Shown: positions 1-12,299 of the stretch, piece after piece
How the letters are laid out: every line of letters begins with the position of its first letter
How positions within the stretch are numbered: position 1 is the first letter of the stretch
From: Antedon mediterranea
Lineage: Eukaryota > Echinodermata > Crinoidea > Comatulida > Antedonidae
DNA: 64,000 nt
Direction of reading: 5' to 3'
Assembly: GCF_964355755.1 (NCBI RefSeq)
Contig: NC_092680.1
Coordinates: forward strand, 9,649,001 to 9,713,000
Notes under the pieces: generated by a model
What the model saw: the letters and a program-made list of their open reading frames with translations, nothing else
Told to the model about the DNA's origin: nothing
Databases searched by the model: none
Program-made: the position numbers and the translations under genes

Positions 1-1
1 C

Positions 2-1208
2 GTGCTTCAGCCCAAGATAGCATATAGTAAAAACTTCCGATTTAAACACAGCCAGAAGACGAAACAAAATAATAGTAATAATGTATCAACAGAGAGAAAT
101 GGCTCCGTGGTAAGTTTCATTAAAATAAAAAAAGTAAATGTCATATATTTTTTTTAGTACACTTAAGTCTAATTAAGGGGCATTTCATCAAAAACTAAAA
201 TTGATCAAGTTTACGACTTCGCCATAACTTTGATATTTATTTTATATTTATTATATCAAAGCACATAAAATTGGTCATTTAAATCAATATTCAAGTTTAT
301 CAGAATGAGAAACTTGACCTGCAGCTCAGACAAATAATAATTTATAAACGGTTACATGACATATTAGAACGTGAAACTTCTGATTTGATATGCATCATAT
401 TGAATTAACCACTAGTTAACTGTAGTAATACTTACGGTATCTTTTTTTACTTCTGTATCAGAAAAGCTTTGGAAGAGTTATGCCCTCAAGAATTCATAAG
501 GTATGTAGGTCCTCAGTTTGGTATAACTTGTTTTCATTCTAAATAAAATGTATTGTTTACTGTCAACCACTATATTTCTCGCCTCGCCTAAAAGAATAAA
601 TAAATAGATCTTGAATTTTTATTTTATATTAAAAAAATTTCTTCCATCCATCCCTTCATCCAAAACAATACTTGACAGCAATAATTCAACTTGACAAACA
701 TAAGGCTTGTAATATTCGATTAATATAATTTATTTTCGGTAAAAAAAACTAGGCATACATTTTTAGGCCGTCTTGTCTCTTCCGCCAATACTGAGCTAGA
801 AATAAAGAGATAACAAACGTAGGCCTATGGGGTGGAACTTTGAAAATGCCATGAATAATATGAGATACAGTAGAAATTATGATATAGAGTGTAATAAATA
901 CGTGTAGTAAGAAAGTGTTTGCTCTCAGTTTATTTTGGTAAAAATAAAAAATGACAATGTTCCTTTGTTTGCAGAACACACATAATGCATTGGCTGGGTT
1001 TGATTCAACGAACGGGCAGTCTACGACCAAGAGCAGTACCAAAAGTGGGAAGAAGGCCGTTGAGATAGAAACTCAAGTTGTGCAAAATAATATACGACGT
1101 AACTGCCGTAAGGTAGTCATAGCAATTCTTATTTTATTATTAACTGCTTTAATTGTAGCCATTGTCCTAACTTTTACTATTTTTAGAGAAGATGACGAGA
1201 ATAACTGA
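2..1208 (+). CDS. 3' end of an unidentified gene with C-terminal membrane anchor
   Basis: Three exons fit together in phase 0: 2..109 (donor GTAAGT), 462..500 (acceptor TATCAG, donor GTATGT) and 975..1208 (acceptor TTTGCAG, stop TGA at 1206). Together they give the last 126 residues of a protein whose start lies left of the window. The first part is polar and rich in Lys, Asn, Gln and Ser. Near the end there is one strongly hydrophobic segment (KVVIAILILLLTALIVAIV) flanked by basic residues (RRNCRK), followed by a short acidic tail (REDDENN). This is the layout of a single-pass or tail-anchored protein with a very short tail on the far side. AATAAA-type signals follow at about 1350. I do not recognise the family; splice signals, matching phases and composition are the evidence. 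Confidence 0.6.
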
Positions 1209-1755
1209 AGACTTTTTTTTTGTAAGGGAGAGGGTTGATGAGATGGGACGGAATTTTAAGTGACTCGTTAGTGTGTTTATTAAAATCGTTTTATAATTTA
1301 AGATAATTTTTTAATTTAAACATTTATAATAAAAGTAAGGTGAAATTCCAATAAAAATAAATAAAATAGCCTACATTGATTTTGTCCACAACCATAGTAA
1401 ACATAATTTCAAAAAAGAAAGGGAAAAAAGCACTTTCAGAAGGTGTATGGATTCGGAATAACATCACCACATATTTCCATTGCTACGTTTCTCGACAACT
1501 TTCCCATTCAACCATATGTGTTGTCGAATGCATGGACAATCAATATTAAGTATAATAACATAATAAAAACATGTCTTATGGTAAAATAATAATAGTGAAA
1601 AAAGGGGAATATTCATAGGCCTATCCTTGATGACGAATTATTTGATTAATATCGTTTAAATTGAAGTAGGAGTTTGCAAATGCACTACTTTCTATGCAAG
1701 AAATGCAATGCAGCCTTTGTTGTGAATACTGGCAAATTACAACACCAATATAATA
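1209..1755. other. AT-rich 3' UTR and intergenic DNA
   Basis: No gene seen. It holds likely 3' UTR of the upstream gene, with several AATAAA-like signals between 1345 and 1370. The neighbouring genes converge here. Confidence 0.4.
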
Positions 1756-1881
1756 TCTAACGATTGGTTCCCACTTGGACACTACAAGACACAACACAGT
1801 CCTGTCGATCCATCCGTAATTGGACAAATTACTAGCGATTAACAAGTCCTTGCGTTGCGTTTAAGTGGGAACCAAGCTTTA
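1756..1881. mobile_element. Short MITE-like element with GGTTCCCACTT termini
   Basis: The ends are inverted: GGTTCCCACTTGG near 1766 and AAGTGGGAACCAAGC near 1865. A related sequence beginning AGCTTGGTTCCCAAGTAAG occurs near 39340, and both contain a CATTGCGTTGCG- or CCTTGCGTTGCG-like block. This supports a small dispersed non-autonomous DNA element. The superfamily is not assigned. Confidence 0.45.
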
Positions 1882-2565
1882 GTAGGATAAGTTTGAATAT
1901 ACCGTACGTAGCCTTACAACAACAACAACTTCATGGTCGATTAGGCCTACATAATGCACAATGGATAGTCTGCATAGAATTATTTAGTTACTGTACGTAC
2001 TTGCTTTTAGATGATGGACAATCATCAAATGGTTGATATTATTTTAAAATTATACTAAAATAGTGCTATACAATAATCCGAGCTACAAAACATGCTTTGT
2101 TGTGTACTTAGAAAGTATATTATGCAAATATATATTCAAGTTATGTCTATTATATATTATTAATGTATTTGACAATTTTAATTTATTTTAATGGATACTT
2201 GTTATATTTTAACAAAAATGGTAAACAAGTTAGGGTGTTTGATCGTAGATGTGTATAAAGTGTGATATAGACGAATTTATTAATGAGCATTTGTATATTA
2301 TATAATTTGTTTAGGAGACATTTTTATGGGCTGTAAATAATGTTTTTTTAAATAATATAACTATGGAGATGATCTAAAAAAGTGTTTAAAGTATTATAAA
2401 AATACAGTTAAATTAGTACAGGGACATTTTCAAAAAATGTTATACTAATTACTATTTCATTTGAATTTCAAAATTTTGATCAACTTGTTTATTTTGTATG
2501 ATATGAATGAATCATGTCAAAAAAATAAAAAGGGTGGAAATTTAATTTAGTACTATAATATTAAT
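1882..2565. other. AT-rich non-coding DNA
   Basis: Very AT-rich, with no open frame, splice pattern or repeat that I can support. Confidence 0.4.
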
Positions 2566-2750
2566 AGTACAGTGATTAAAAAAAAAAGGCAACATTTCGA
2601 CCTTTCTATTTTCATGGTTAATGTTATTATAAAATTGACATGCGCAGAACACAATAATTGATTCTGCGCATGTCAATTATGATAAGTAACTAATTATGTT
2701 GAAAAATAGAAAGGTCGAAATGTTGCCATTTAAAAAAAAATGCCTGTACT
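2566..2750. mobile_element. Foldback MITE, 185 bp
   Basis: Starts AGTACAG and ends CTGTACT. The arms carry GGCAACATTTCGACCTTTCTA and its reverse complement, and the loop has a second nested inverted pair (AATTGACATGCGCAGAA / TTCTGCGCATGTCAATT). The whole element can fold into one long hairpin, as in a palindromic MITE. There is no coding capacity. Confidence 0.7.
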
Positions 2751-3329
2751 GCTTACGATCTTCAATACAGAGTATCCTATTGTTAGTGAATATTTTATTG
2801 ACTGCAACAAACAGTATAAGTATATCTTTATATAAAATAATACAGTAGTTTGAATTGCAAAGAGAAAAACGTCTTACATGGATAGTATTCCTTTCTATGT
2901 AAGTTCATATTTTCATGTGTAATGCACATAATAAAGTTTAAAACTGTATGCACCTAAAATACATCTTTTGAGCAGTCCAAACAAGCAATCTTGCAAAATA
3001 TCGAAGCAGATTTTAATCATTCAACAACAATGTTATGTCATGACCAGGTGGCATTGCCGTATCCACCAGTACGGTTGGGTTAGGGTTTCAACCTGACCAC
3101 TTTTTGACAGACCTGTGGCCCACACAGGAGATTGTTTTTTCTTACGACAACCGCACTGCACTACAATTCTTGTGGCCGTAACGTTGAATTAACTGTGGCT
3201 AAATATGCCTCTCAGTGTATGTTGTTGGTTGCACATTAATAGCAAAACATGATAGAACTATTCCTGTTAAAATACATCGCATAGTAATTCATTTTTGTGT
3301 TATTGCGAATCTTTTACTTTTGTTTAATG
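2751..3329. other. Intergenic DNA and probable MTHFS 3' UTR
   Basis: No gene seen. This is the 3' side of MTHFS and probably contains its untranslated end. Confidence 0.4.
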
Positions 3330-6300
3330 TTATACAGCATCACAAAACAAAACATAGTCAATTGTGATATCCAAATCTGTGGTAGGGACATCATTACACA
3401 TCTGTTCATTGAAGGCTAGTGCAATAGTGATTGGTTTTTTTCCTGTGAGTTGCTGACATTTGGTCTGATACTTGTCGTAGTATCCCTTGCCACGGCCTAA
3501 GCGATCACCGAACTTTGAGAAGCCAAGACCTGGTATAATTATCAGATCCAAACCACCTAAAACATTTGAATTTTAATCAAAAATAAATACCTTTATTTTA
3601 ATTAATCAATAAATAATTTAATACTATATATTAGCATTTAAAGTGTTAATTAATTAAAGCATATTTACTTGTATGTTATTTTCCTATGCATTGCAGACAA
3701 TGGCTGTACGATGAGCACACATGTGAAATCTTACAATTCTAATATTTTGCAAAACTATGTTTACCGGTAACGTTGTCCTTTAAGTATGCACAATTATCAC
3801 CTAAACTTAAGGGCCTCTTTTGGCTACTTGTTAACATACCTGTTAATAAAGCATCTTCCCTATCTTTATCATCATCTGCTGGTTGTTTAATGTTCCACTT
3901 TGTCTTTGGTAGAGATTCATAGTCCTTCATTGAATTTACTCGTAACATATTCATCACAGATCCTTTAGATGCAAGATATTTAAGACACATTATATTACAG
4001 ATCAATCAAAATGTATTATTTGGTACACAATGAAATAAACATGGGCAATTATATGTTTTAACACTATGGTCAACACCTAATCGGGACATTTTGTAGGACC
4101 CAAAAGTTTTCTCTTAATAGGGGTTGTACTGTACATTTTAGGGAAATTCTACAGGGTATGTACAAGTTATGAACATTGCATAATAAATGTTGGGATATAC
4201 ACATTGTTAAGACACATTAGTGTGCTATATCTTCACTATTATCTGCATTATTGTCAAGTATTAATTATCATTTTATATATATATATTTAAATCAATAAAC
4301 AGTCAGTAAGTCAGTAGTAAGTAGATCAACATATAAAAAACAAACAAAATGAGTACAGTTTTCAGTCTAGAACTATAATAGGCTAAGCATTTATGCGGAC
4401 TTTGATAATAAAATTTTCACACATCCAATCAAATGATGTCATTAATAAGAGCAATAATATCTTCCACGATACAATGATTTTATTGTTCTTTTTGATGGGA
4501 TTTTAAAAAGTTTTATGCAAGAAAAGTATATGTTTATAAATCTATTTATCGTCGACCTTTTTCTTTCATCCTATAGTGTGTAGCAGCCTTTAAACAGAGT
4601 CTTCAAGAAACAAAATAAAATGTTTATATTTTTTTAATTATATTTTGCGGGTAATCCCCCACAAAAAAATTTCTATATGCCAAATTTTCACATCTCGATT
4701 TGCACTCACCAATATATTGTGGAACATAACATAGTTTATTTTGTCTAAATATGTCTTGGAGGATACCCTCTGTATGCACTTCTTGGTCCGGCATGCTAAG
4801 GTACACAGATATTCGCTGACTCTGGATATAACCTGGATGTTCCAGTAACTGCAAATAGAAAAAAAGGTAAATTTCTTTATAAACAAATTACAATAAACAT
4901 TTGTAGGTTTGAGAATAAAGTGAATAAAGTAAAATCTCTTCCTACACTTTTTATATGGATCCTACTTCCATCATCAAGTCCTAAAAAGTAATGGTCGTAT
5001 ATTGATTATTAATTCCGGTCACTTACTTTTGCTGCTCCATTTCTTTGGAACCGACTAGGCTAGTATTAAATCAGCATTGAACTCTTTAATCAAGTTCAAG
5101 ACCTTTTTTCATCAGTACAGTAGCCTAGCTTATTACGGTAATATTTGCACCTTTATTAATAATATATTAGGATTAGGTTCCGTTTTCGGCCACCTCAACT
5201 TATATGGACTATACCATTATTATGATAGGGTGTATTGTGTTTTATGTAGAGAAGGGTGTCTATTGAATGGAAAACAATACAATTATTCTGTTTATATGTA
5301 ACCTACGGTACAAACTACAAGGAACAATACAGAAATAAAACTAGCAAGCATGTACTTTTTCCTAAAGCATAATATTATTAGGTTACTGTTACAGAATGCC
5401 AAGATTTTGTAACAATATTACTAGATAATATACTTACTATACAAGTATAGGTTACTATAAACTATAGTAAATCGGAATGGATGATAACAGATTCATTTCC
5501 ATTATTTTATGTTTATTTGTTTTACATTAATGTTAAATATAAATTAATAAAACAATTGTAGATACAGAAACAAAATGGTAACAGATTCATTGACATAATT
5601 AAATGTATTTTTTAAAATATGACGACTCGGCTTGGACTTATTAATAACGATTCTTCTCTGTACCTTTTCTGAGATCATGCGATTTACCGATTACTGTGGC
5701 AACAATTTTCTTGAACTAAACATAAATAAAATAAAAGAAATGCAGATTGATTTTCGAAAACATAATTGGTCTGACAGTATAGATTCAATACACATTAAAG
5801 GAAAGGAAGTAGAGATTGTTAACAATTATAAGTATCTGGAAGTAGTGTTTGACTAGTATAAGCTTAAATTGGTGAACATGTTAAGAAGTTAAATACAAGG
5901 ATGTACTGCTTAAGGAAACTCGGTTCGTTTTGGATAAACTCGGTTCGTTTGGAGGAAAGTTGGTCCGTTTGGGGGAAACTCAGTTCGTTTGGGGTAAACT
6001 CAGTTCGTTTGGGGTAAACTCGGTTCATTTGGGGTAAAGCAGGATATTTACTAGGCTATAGTATAGAATGTTTTACTAATCAGTGATGTTCTACGGGGAT
6101 TGTATGTTGGGTTGGGAATATCAGCAAGGGGGATAAAGACCGAATTGAGAAGGTGCTGGGTAGAGCGGGTTTGTCAATGCAAATCGAAATAAAAAATAAA
6201 ATGCTTGACTCGATCTATACAGCGACTAGGCTAGCCGATGTAATGTGTTCCATCATGTTATATTGGAAGACACCCAATCATACCACACAGGCCCCTCTAG

Positions 6301-9300
6301 GCCTAGTCTACTCTTAAATTGTTTTTGTTCACTAGGCTACATCAATTTGTAATTTGTGTCAACGATATAGGCCTATCTAGGCCTATGGCTAGGGGAGGCC
6401 TATAATGCCATCTTTAATGGAAACTGGCGTACTATCTAAACTAGCCGGATCAACTGCCGTTTTGGCTCCGGAGTTTTTTTTAGGGTTATTCCATTATTAA
6501 AGTGGGGGTGTGTTGTTATGAATATTGTGTGCAGGTACGTCAATAGAAATGACATTGAGAGCCCTCTTCTGTCAGTTGACTGGTTCCAAGTCTACCGCCT
6601 TGTAATTGACTTAATCATGATCGAATTCCAACAACTTAAGAATATACAAAATGTTTACATAATTATATAACAATGTACATTGTAGATCTATCTAATAATG
6701 TTTTTATTTTTTTGCAGATAAAGGAGGATCATCAATAAAATAAAATGATAAAAATTCCAGGCATTTAATATACGGTTTACTGATAAAATATAATGTACCA
6801 ATGAAATAAACCTGGTGTTCTGAAACATATTTTAATAACTTTTGCCGGCCTAGCGCCTTTGTGTATCTAAATCTATCTAAATAATTAAGTTAGTACAGTA
6901 TTAACAAATAAAGGGTTAGGGTTATGTATAATAAAATGATAGAAATGAGGCATTATCTAATAATGTTTTTATTGATTTTTTTTCTGATTTTTATAGTTTT
7001 AAAATTCAAGTACCGTTTTTATAGCGTTATGTATCCTGTAAATGCTAACCTAAAAACGTTATCTGAATGTTTCTTTTTACGTTATAGAAATGTAATAAAA
7101 TAACGGTTATAGTGAACCTAAACATTAACCAAACACTATCATTAGAAAACCACTATGTGTTTGCTGGACTGCCACAATGGAACAATAGACCTAGGTATGT
7201 TAAACAAAGAAATCGCGTCAAAGCAGGGTGGAGACGGAATTTTAAGACAAAGGCGTTCTATACAAATGCAAATCATTCATGTATACTTTTTACAAATTTT
7301 GTTTAGTTTCTTTATTAAAAGATTTTGATATGCTGTTATATATAAATATTCTAATACATAGAATAGCAAAATTATCATAATACATAGGATAGCCAAAAAT
7401 AAACCAAACATAACAACAACAAAATTAAATTGACAATGTATTTTTATTTAGAAATTCATTTCAATAATATAAATATTTTTTATTAAATTACATCATTATT
7501 TACTTACAATTAATTAATTACTTAACTTACATTACAGTAACTTAATAAATGGTACATAAAATTACTAAATAATTGCACATAAAATGCAGGTTATAATAAA
7601 GACATAAGTATACATATAATGGTACAGGTTATAAATATTTAAATTACGTTTTTTAAATGCAATTATAATAATTAATGATGAGAACACTTACGGTTACGAG
7701 TAGACATGTACATTGGTACATTACAGTACGAGCAATCCTTGGCAGTTGGATAAAAACCCCTTCGTTGGAAAAAGTCCAGGTAGTCATCAAATCCATTAAA
7801 CAAATGTGGTCCTATCTTCGGCAGCATGGTCCTTGGTTTAAATCGCAGTAAAATCAAATCGAGAACCCAGTAAAATATCGGAGTTGTAGGCCTATAATAT
7901 AGTTGAAAGTTTTTCGAAAAATGAGTGATTTGAAGACAACTGATCTTGGTTTATATACATGTGCCATATTTTAGTTTGTATACATAGCTCCATGTCGGCA
8001 TGAGCGATATTGTTATATGCTTTATTATGTAATATTGTAAGCTTCAATGAGACACTTTTGTGCAGCGATAAAAAAAAAAGTAAAACTATGCTACAGCGGT
8101 TTTTGTTTCTTAACCTGATTACATATATTTTATTAATATTTATCTTCCCAACCATTTTTTTTAAAACTCAAAATTTGAAACACTACCGTTTAGCTTTTTC
8201 ATTCAAATTGAAGATTGAATTTAATGAAATTTTATGTACTGTACTGTTTAACAAATCAACATAACGGTACAATAGGTTGGAATTCAATAGGTTATGATTA
8301 TTTCAAACCAAAATAGCTAGGTTTTTAAGGACTGATTTATCTTTAAAAAACGCCTAGAAATAAAAGAGAGAGAGAGAGAGAGAATAGCAATTACGTGTTG
8401 GAATAATACAGTAGTAACGGTACAATATATAATCATTTTGGTAAAGAAAATCAAATACTAGGTTTTTTAAGGTCTGATTAAACCCAAGTGTGACGTCGTC
8501 TGGAAGCAGGAATTTAATATTCATAATTAGGTGATCATTTAGAATAAAATGATCACCTATTGTTATTGTATCAAATCTTTATTGGTTATCCGCAACGAAG
8601 TTGCTGATAACCTCTTGTGATTGTACGAAATCATCATCAACATCAACTTTTTATTTCTCTTCTTTCTGTATGATTTTTGTGCAACGCTTTTCTCTGAAAC
8701 TTGCAAACATAACATTTTGTGAACTATGTTAACATTTTGACATTTGTGTAACGTCGTCAAGCGAAGCTTATATTAATTCATATAAAAATTAAGCCTATTG
8801 GATGTTGTGACGTTACCGTATGGCCAGTTGAAGTTAAAAAGTATTTTTTTCATCGCTTTCGTAAAAGTTATACAATTTTTAAATAGCGCGCACCGCCCTT
8901 CTACGTGCCAAATTTTCTTCCAATTGTTATATTTTATTACTCAATTCATTATCTTTCGATATTGTTATCTTCAAGTTTATTTTGACAACGTCATCATACC
9001 AAAAAATTAGAACATGATGTGGGTCCCGTAATTTCACCTATGCTACACTGTATATAGATATACACAGTACAGTATATACTGTACATATTGTATATGGCAT
9101 ATAATAGGCACAATTAAGCACTATAAGCGTATAATAGGATGGCATACATCAACATTTTCCGATTGTATGTTAACGTAGGTGCATGTTTAAAAAATATGAA
9201 TGTCAATAAAATGATAAAAATGATCACCTATAGTTCGTCAAAGTGACGAATTAAATTCTAGTTACAAGTTGTACTTGGATATCAAACTGTCTATTTGGTC

Positions 9301-11011
9301 GTCTTGAGCCTCAAGAGAATAGCAACTATGTATGAGCTGTAATAAACAGTAAGTACAGTATAGAAATCATATATCGACTAGCATTAAAATTACAAGTGGG
9401 AGTCTGTAGTACAGTGAAAAATTTCATTTCAACATTTTAGCAAAATTGCTAATCAAACTGATTTAGTCGAGAAACATAGTTTTGTATTGTATTTTTTGCT
9501 ACACAATTTTCGAAATGTGTAGCAATAAGGTTGTTTTGTATAGCTTTTTGCTATGCCACACTGGCAAAATTATTCCTTGTAGTAGATAAAAGAGACGTTC
9601 AAAACAGGTTAAAAAAGAAAATCATAGTACGGTTATTATTGTACAGTATATTAATTAAACAAGCTGAACATTTTATATAGTGATTTAATACGCAAATAAT
9701 GTTTCTACATTTTTTTTACTGCAGAGTTTACGTGAATTTCTGTCAGCATTGATCATGTTATATTCCACCACCAGATTTGCATTTGTATAGAACGCCTTTG
9801 TCTTAAAATTCCGTCTCCACCCTGCTTTGACGTGATTTCTTTGTTTAACATACCTAGGTCTATTGTTCCATTGTGGCAGTCCAGCAATCACATAGTGGTT
9901 TTCTAACGTTAGTGTTTGGTTAATGTTTAGGTTCACTAATAACCGTTATTTTATTACATTTCTATAACGTAAAAAGAAACATTCAGATAACGTTTTTAGG
10001 TTAGCATTTACAGGATACATAACGCTATAAAAACGGTACTTGAATTTTAAAACTATAAAAATTTGAAAAAAAAATCAATAAAAACATTATTAGATAATGC
10101 CTCATTTCTATCGTTTTATTATACATAACCCTAACCCTTTATTTGTTTATACTGTACTAACTTAATTATTTAGATAGATTTAGATACACATAGGCGCTAG
10201 GCCGACAAAAGTTATTAAAATATGTTTCAGAACACCAGGTTTATTTCATTGGTACATTATATTTTATCAGTAAACCGTATATTAAATGCCTGGAATTTTT
10301 ATCATTTTATTTTATTGATGATCCTCCTTTATCTGCAAAAAAATAAAAACATTATTAGATAGATCTACAATGTACATTGTTATATAATTATGTAAACATT
10401 TTGTATATTCTTAAGTTGTTGGAATTCGATCATGATTAAGTCAATTACAAGGCGGTAGACCGGGAACCAGTCAACTGACAGAAGAGGGCTCTCAATGTCA
10501 TTTCTATTGACGTACCTGCACACAATATTCATAACAACACACCCCCACTTTAATAATGGAATAACCCTAAAAAAAACTCCGGAGCCAAAACGGCAGTTGA
10601 TCCAACTAGCCTATTATAACACCGATAATATAAAATTCTTTTGAACTCCCAAGCAAGGAAACCACAGCACAGTGCAAGCCCAGCCAGCACGCTGCAGACG
10701 GCCATCATGATGACGAGGCCCTAGCCTATAATACTAATAGGCTAGAGCCTAGCTAGCTACTACTAACTAGGCCTAGCCTAGCTAGGCTAGGCTAGCTAGG
10801 CTTGTTATATAGCCTACTACTAGTAGTAGTAGTATACGTCAACAACGGGCTAGGCTGTAACATTAATTTAATTAAGAACTCAATTTAGTATCATCATCAC
10901 CTTATTTGTAACTATTTGCGACTGTCGCTTTTTCTCCGTGTCTGATAACTGCATTAACCTTCTTTTTATATCTTTTCGTAAGAGTCTTTTGGCCTCTCTG
11001 GCGGCTGCCAT
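3330..11011 (-). CDS. MTHFS: 5-formyltetrahydrofolate cyclo-ligase (methenyltetrahydrofolate synthetase), complete
   Basis: Cytosolic folate enzyme that converts 5-formyl-THF to 5,10-methenyl-THF using ATP. Four exons on the minus strand join in phase: 11011..10901 (start ATG, 37 codons, [18 protein letters not shown]), 4848..4710 ([19 protein letters not shown]), 3962..3840 ([15 protein letters not shown]) and 3556..3330 (stop). The total is 600 nt, 199 aa, close to the usual length of about 200. The last exon carries the family signature [19 protein letters not shown], the nucleotide/folate-binding loop, and ALAFNEQ. All donors and acceptors are GT/AG. Intron 1 is about 6.05 kb and holds a LINE relic and a large palindromic element; the others are 0.3-0.75 kb. 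A Helitron-like element begins about 75 bp upstream of the ATG. Identity is very secure and no break is seen in the coding exons. Confidence 0.95.
5632..6190 (+). pseudogene. LINE reverse-transcriptase 3' relic (non-LTR retrotransposon)
   Basis: Lies in MTHFS intron 1, antisense to the gene. The frame at 5632..5856 reads [19 protein letters not shown] and then [15 protein letters not shown], the typical end of the RT domain of vertebrate- and invertebrate-type LINEs. After a stop the relic continues in other frames: [18 protein letters not shown], then a tandem repeat, then [18 protein letters not shown]. Multiple stops and frame changes show it is dead. The clade (CR1/Rex-like) is a guess. 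Confidence 0.75.
5916..6040 (+). repeat. About 20-bp minisatellite inside the LINE relic
   Basis: Roughly six imperfect copies of a unit like AAACTCGGTTCGTTTGGGGT. The first copy is in frame with the LINE residues RKLGSF, so the repeat seems to have grown out of LINE coding sequence. Confidence 0.75.
6440..7274 (+). repeat. Left arm of the long inverted repeat
   Basis: Inverted copy of 9774..10608. The inner boundary is at AAATGCAAATC, after which the arms diverge. Confidence 0.85.
7672..7857 (-). pseudogene. Possible transposase N-terminal fragment (zinc-ribbon type)
   Basis: A 61-codon frame with the pattern [32 protein letters not shown] phrase of this kind (Phe-x-x-x-Arg-Gly, then Cys-x-x-Cys, then Met) is usual at the N-terminus of Merlin/ISXO2-like transposases. 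It ends abruptly with no DDE domain behind it. The assignment is tentative. Confidence 0.3.
8365..8384. repeat. (GA)n microsatellite
   Basis: About ten GA dinucleotides in the interior of the long inverted-repeat element. Confidence 0.85.
8528..9232. mobile_element. Nested MITE-like element with TAGGTGATCATTT ends
   Basis: Begins TAGGTGATCATTT and ends AAATGATCACCTA, with possible TA target duplication. Near the left end there is a hairpin (GGTTATCCGCAACG / GTTGCTGATAACC). It is nested in the interior of the long inverted-repeat element. Confidence 0.5.
9774..10608 (-). repeat. Right arm of the long inverted repeat
   Basis: Inverted copy of 6440..7274. The arm open frame here runs on into the interior (9936 down to 9685, 83 codons), while the left copy stops earlier. 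Confidence 0.85.
10737..10835. repeat. CTAG/GGCCTA-rich simple sequence
   Basis: Low-complexity tract of overlapping CTAG, AGGCCTA and TAGTAG words in MTHFS intron 1, between the palindromic element and exon 1. Confidence 0.6.
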
Positions 11012-11176
11012 TTTGAACTAGCACGCCATCTATCGACGACTAAAACGTTCTTATCGTTCTTGTTGTATAATAAACGATACATTATTTACCTCCGCCAAGG
11101 AGGTATGTAATCGGTAGCGTGTGTGTTTGTTTACCTCCGCCAAGGAGGTATGTAATCGGTAGCGTGTGTTTGTTTG

Positions 11177-11660
11177 TTACTTGGCCAAATTGAAAATTGG
11201 CCAAGTATGTTGATCTGTTTGGTTTGTGTGTTTGTTACTTGGCCAAATTAAAAATTGGCCAAGTATGTTGATCTGTTTGGTTTGTGTGTGTGTTTGTTAC
11301 TTGGCCAAATTGAAAATTGGCCAAGTATGTTGATCTGTTTGGTTTGTGTGTGTGTTTGTTTGTTTGTTACTTGGCCAAATTAAAAATTGGCCAAGTATGT
11401 TGATCTGTTTGGTTTGTGTGTGTGTTTGTTACTTGGCCAAATTGAAAATTGGCCAAGTATGTTGATCTGTTTGGTTTGTGTGTGTGTTTGTTTGTTTGTT
11501 ACTTGGCCAAATTGAAAATTGGCCAAGTATGTTGTTATGTTGTTGGCCAAGTATTGGTGCGGTTTGTGTGTGTGTTAATTGTTTGTTTGTTTGTTTGTTT
11601 GTTTGTTACTTGGCCAAATTGAAAATTGGCCAAGTATGTTGATCTGTTTGGTTTGTGTGT
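11177..11660 (+). repeat. Tandem TTGGCCAA hairpin cassettes
   Basis: Repeated unit of about 60-80 bp: TTACTTGGCCAAATTGAAAA then TTGGCCAAGTATGTTGATCT, joined by (TG)n(TTTG)n. More copies are at 12305..12610. Each cassette can form a stem of CTTGGCCAA with TTGGCCAAG. Confidence 0.8.
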
Positions 11661-12299
11661 TTGTTTGTTTGTTTGTTTGTTTGTCGTCACTCTAGCGCTC
11701 ACAGTTTTCATTCGAATGACTCCAAATTACTACCATACATGTCACCTGGTGCAAGGACGACACCGCCCAATTTTGATTAAAATCCGGACCACGGTTCCAA
11801 TTCTGGGCCACTTTTAAAAATTATTTTCAGACCTGCTAGTGTTAAAAGATAGGACAGAATTATCAAAAGCCGGTGAGCAGTCTTAAATTAACAAGTAAAC
11901 TTAAATTGCATTTTCTCGAGAACTACTTATCCAAAAAACTCCATTTTTGTACAAGAGGCAAGAGTTATAATTTGTGATTTGTAATTTTAAAACTTAATTA
12001 GATTTAATTTACAGGATTTTTGATGCGAGTAGTTTACAAAACCTATTTCTTTTCAAATTCACCCGTGTGTTTTTCGCGTTGCTGTTCTATTGTTAGCCGA
12101 CTGAAGCTATTGTTCGTTGAAAGGCTGGTTACATAACCTGTACACCAAACTTATATACACAGGATTGTAGTAAAATTAGCCTAAATCACACATCATTAAG
12201 ACACACACTTTTGGTGAAAATCGGGTCAAGTGTGTTTAGGAGGCCAATTTTGATTTGGCCAAGTATCGCGCTATGCGCGAAGGCTAGTTTGTTTGTTTG

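Larger units (their letters stand above)
6440..10608. mobile_element. 4.2 kb element with 835-bp terminal inverted arms
   Basis: The left arm (6440..7274) and right arm (9774..10608) are near-identical inverted copies, both ending in CTAG..GGATCAACTGCCG. The interior is about 2.5 kb and does not look palindromic. Each arm carries the same short open frame ([14 protein letters not shown], then [17 protein letters not shown]), which matches nothing I know. It sits wholly in MTHFS intron 1. Inside are a possible Merlin-type zinc-ribbon fragment and a nested MITE. I could not define a target-site duplication. It could be a long-TIR DNA transposon or a locally inverted duplication. Confidence 0.65.

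Noticed and set aside
5021-5045. Minus-strand ATG followed by GTAAGT near 5035 as MTHFS exon 1
   Set aside because: It gives only 14 coding bases and the wrong phase. The exon at 11011..10901 has the right phase and clear similarity.
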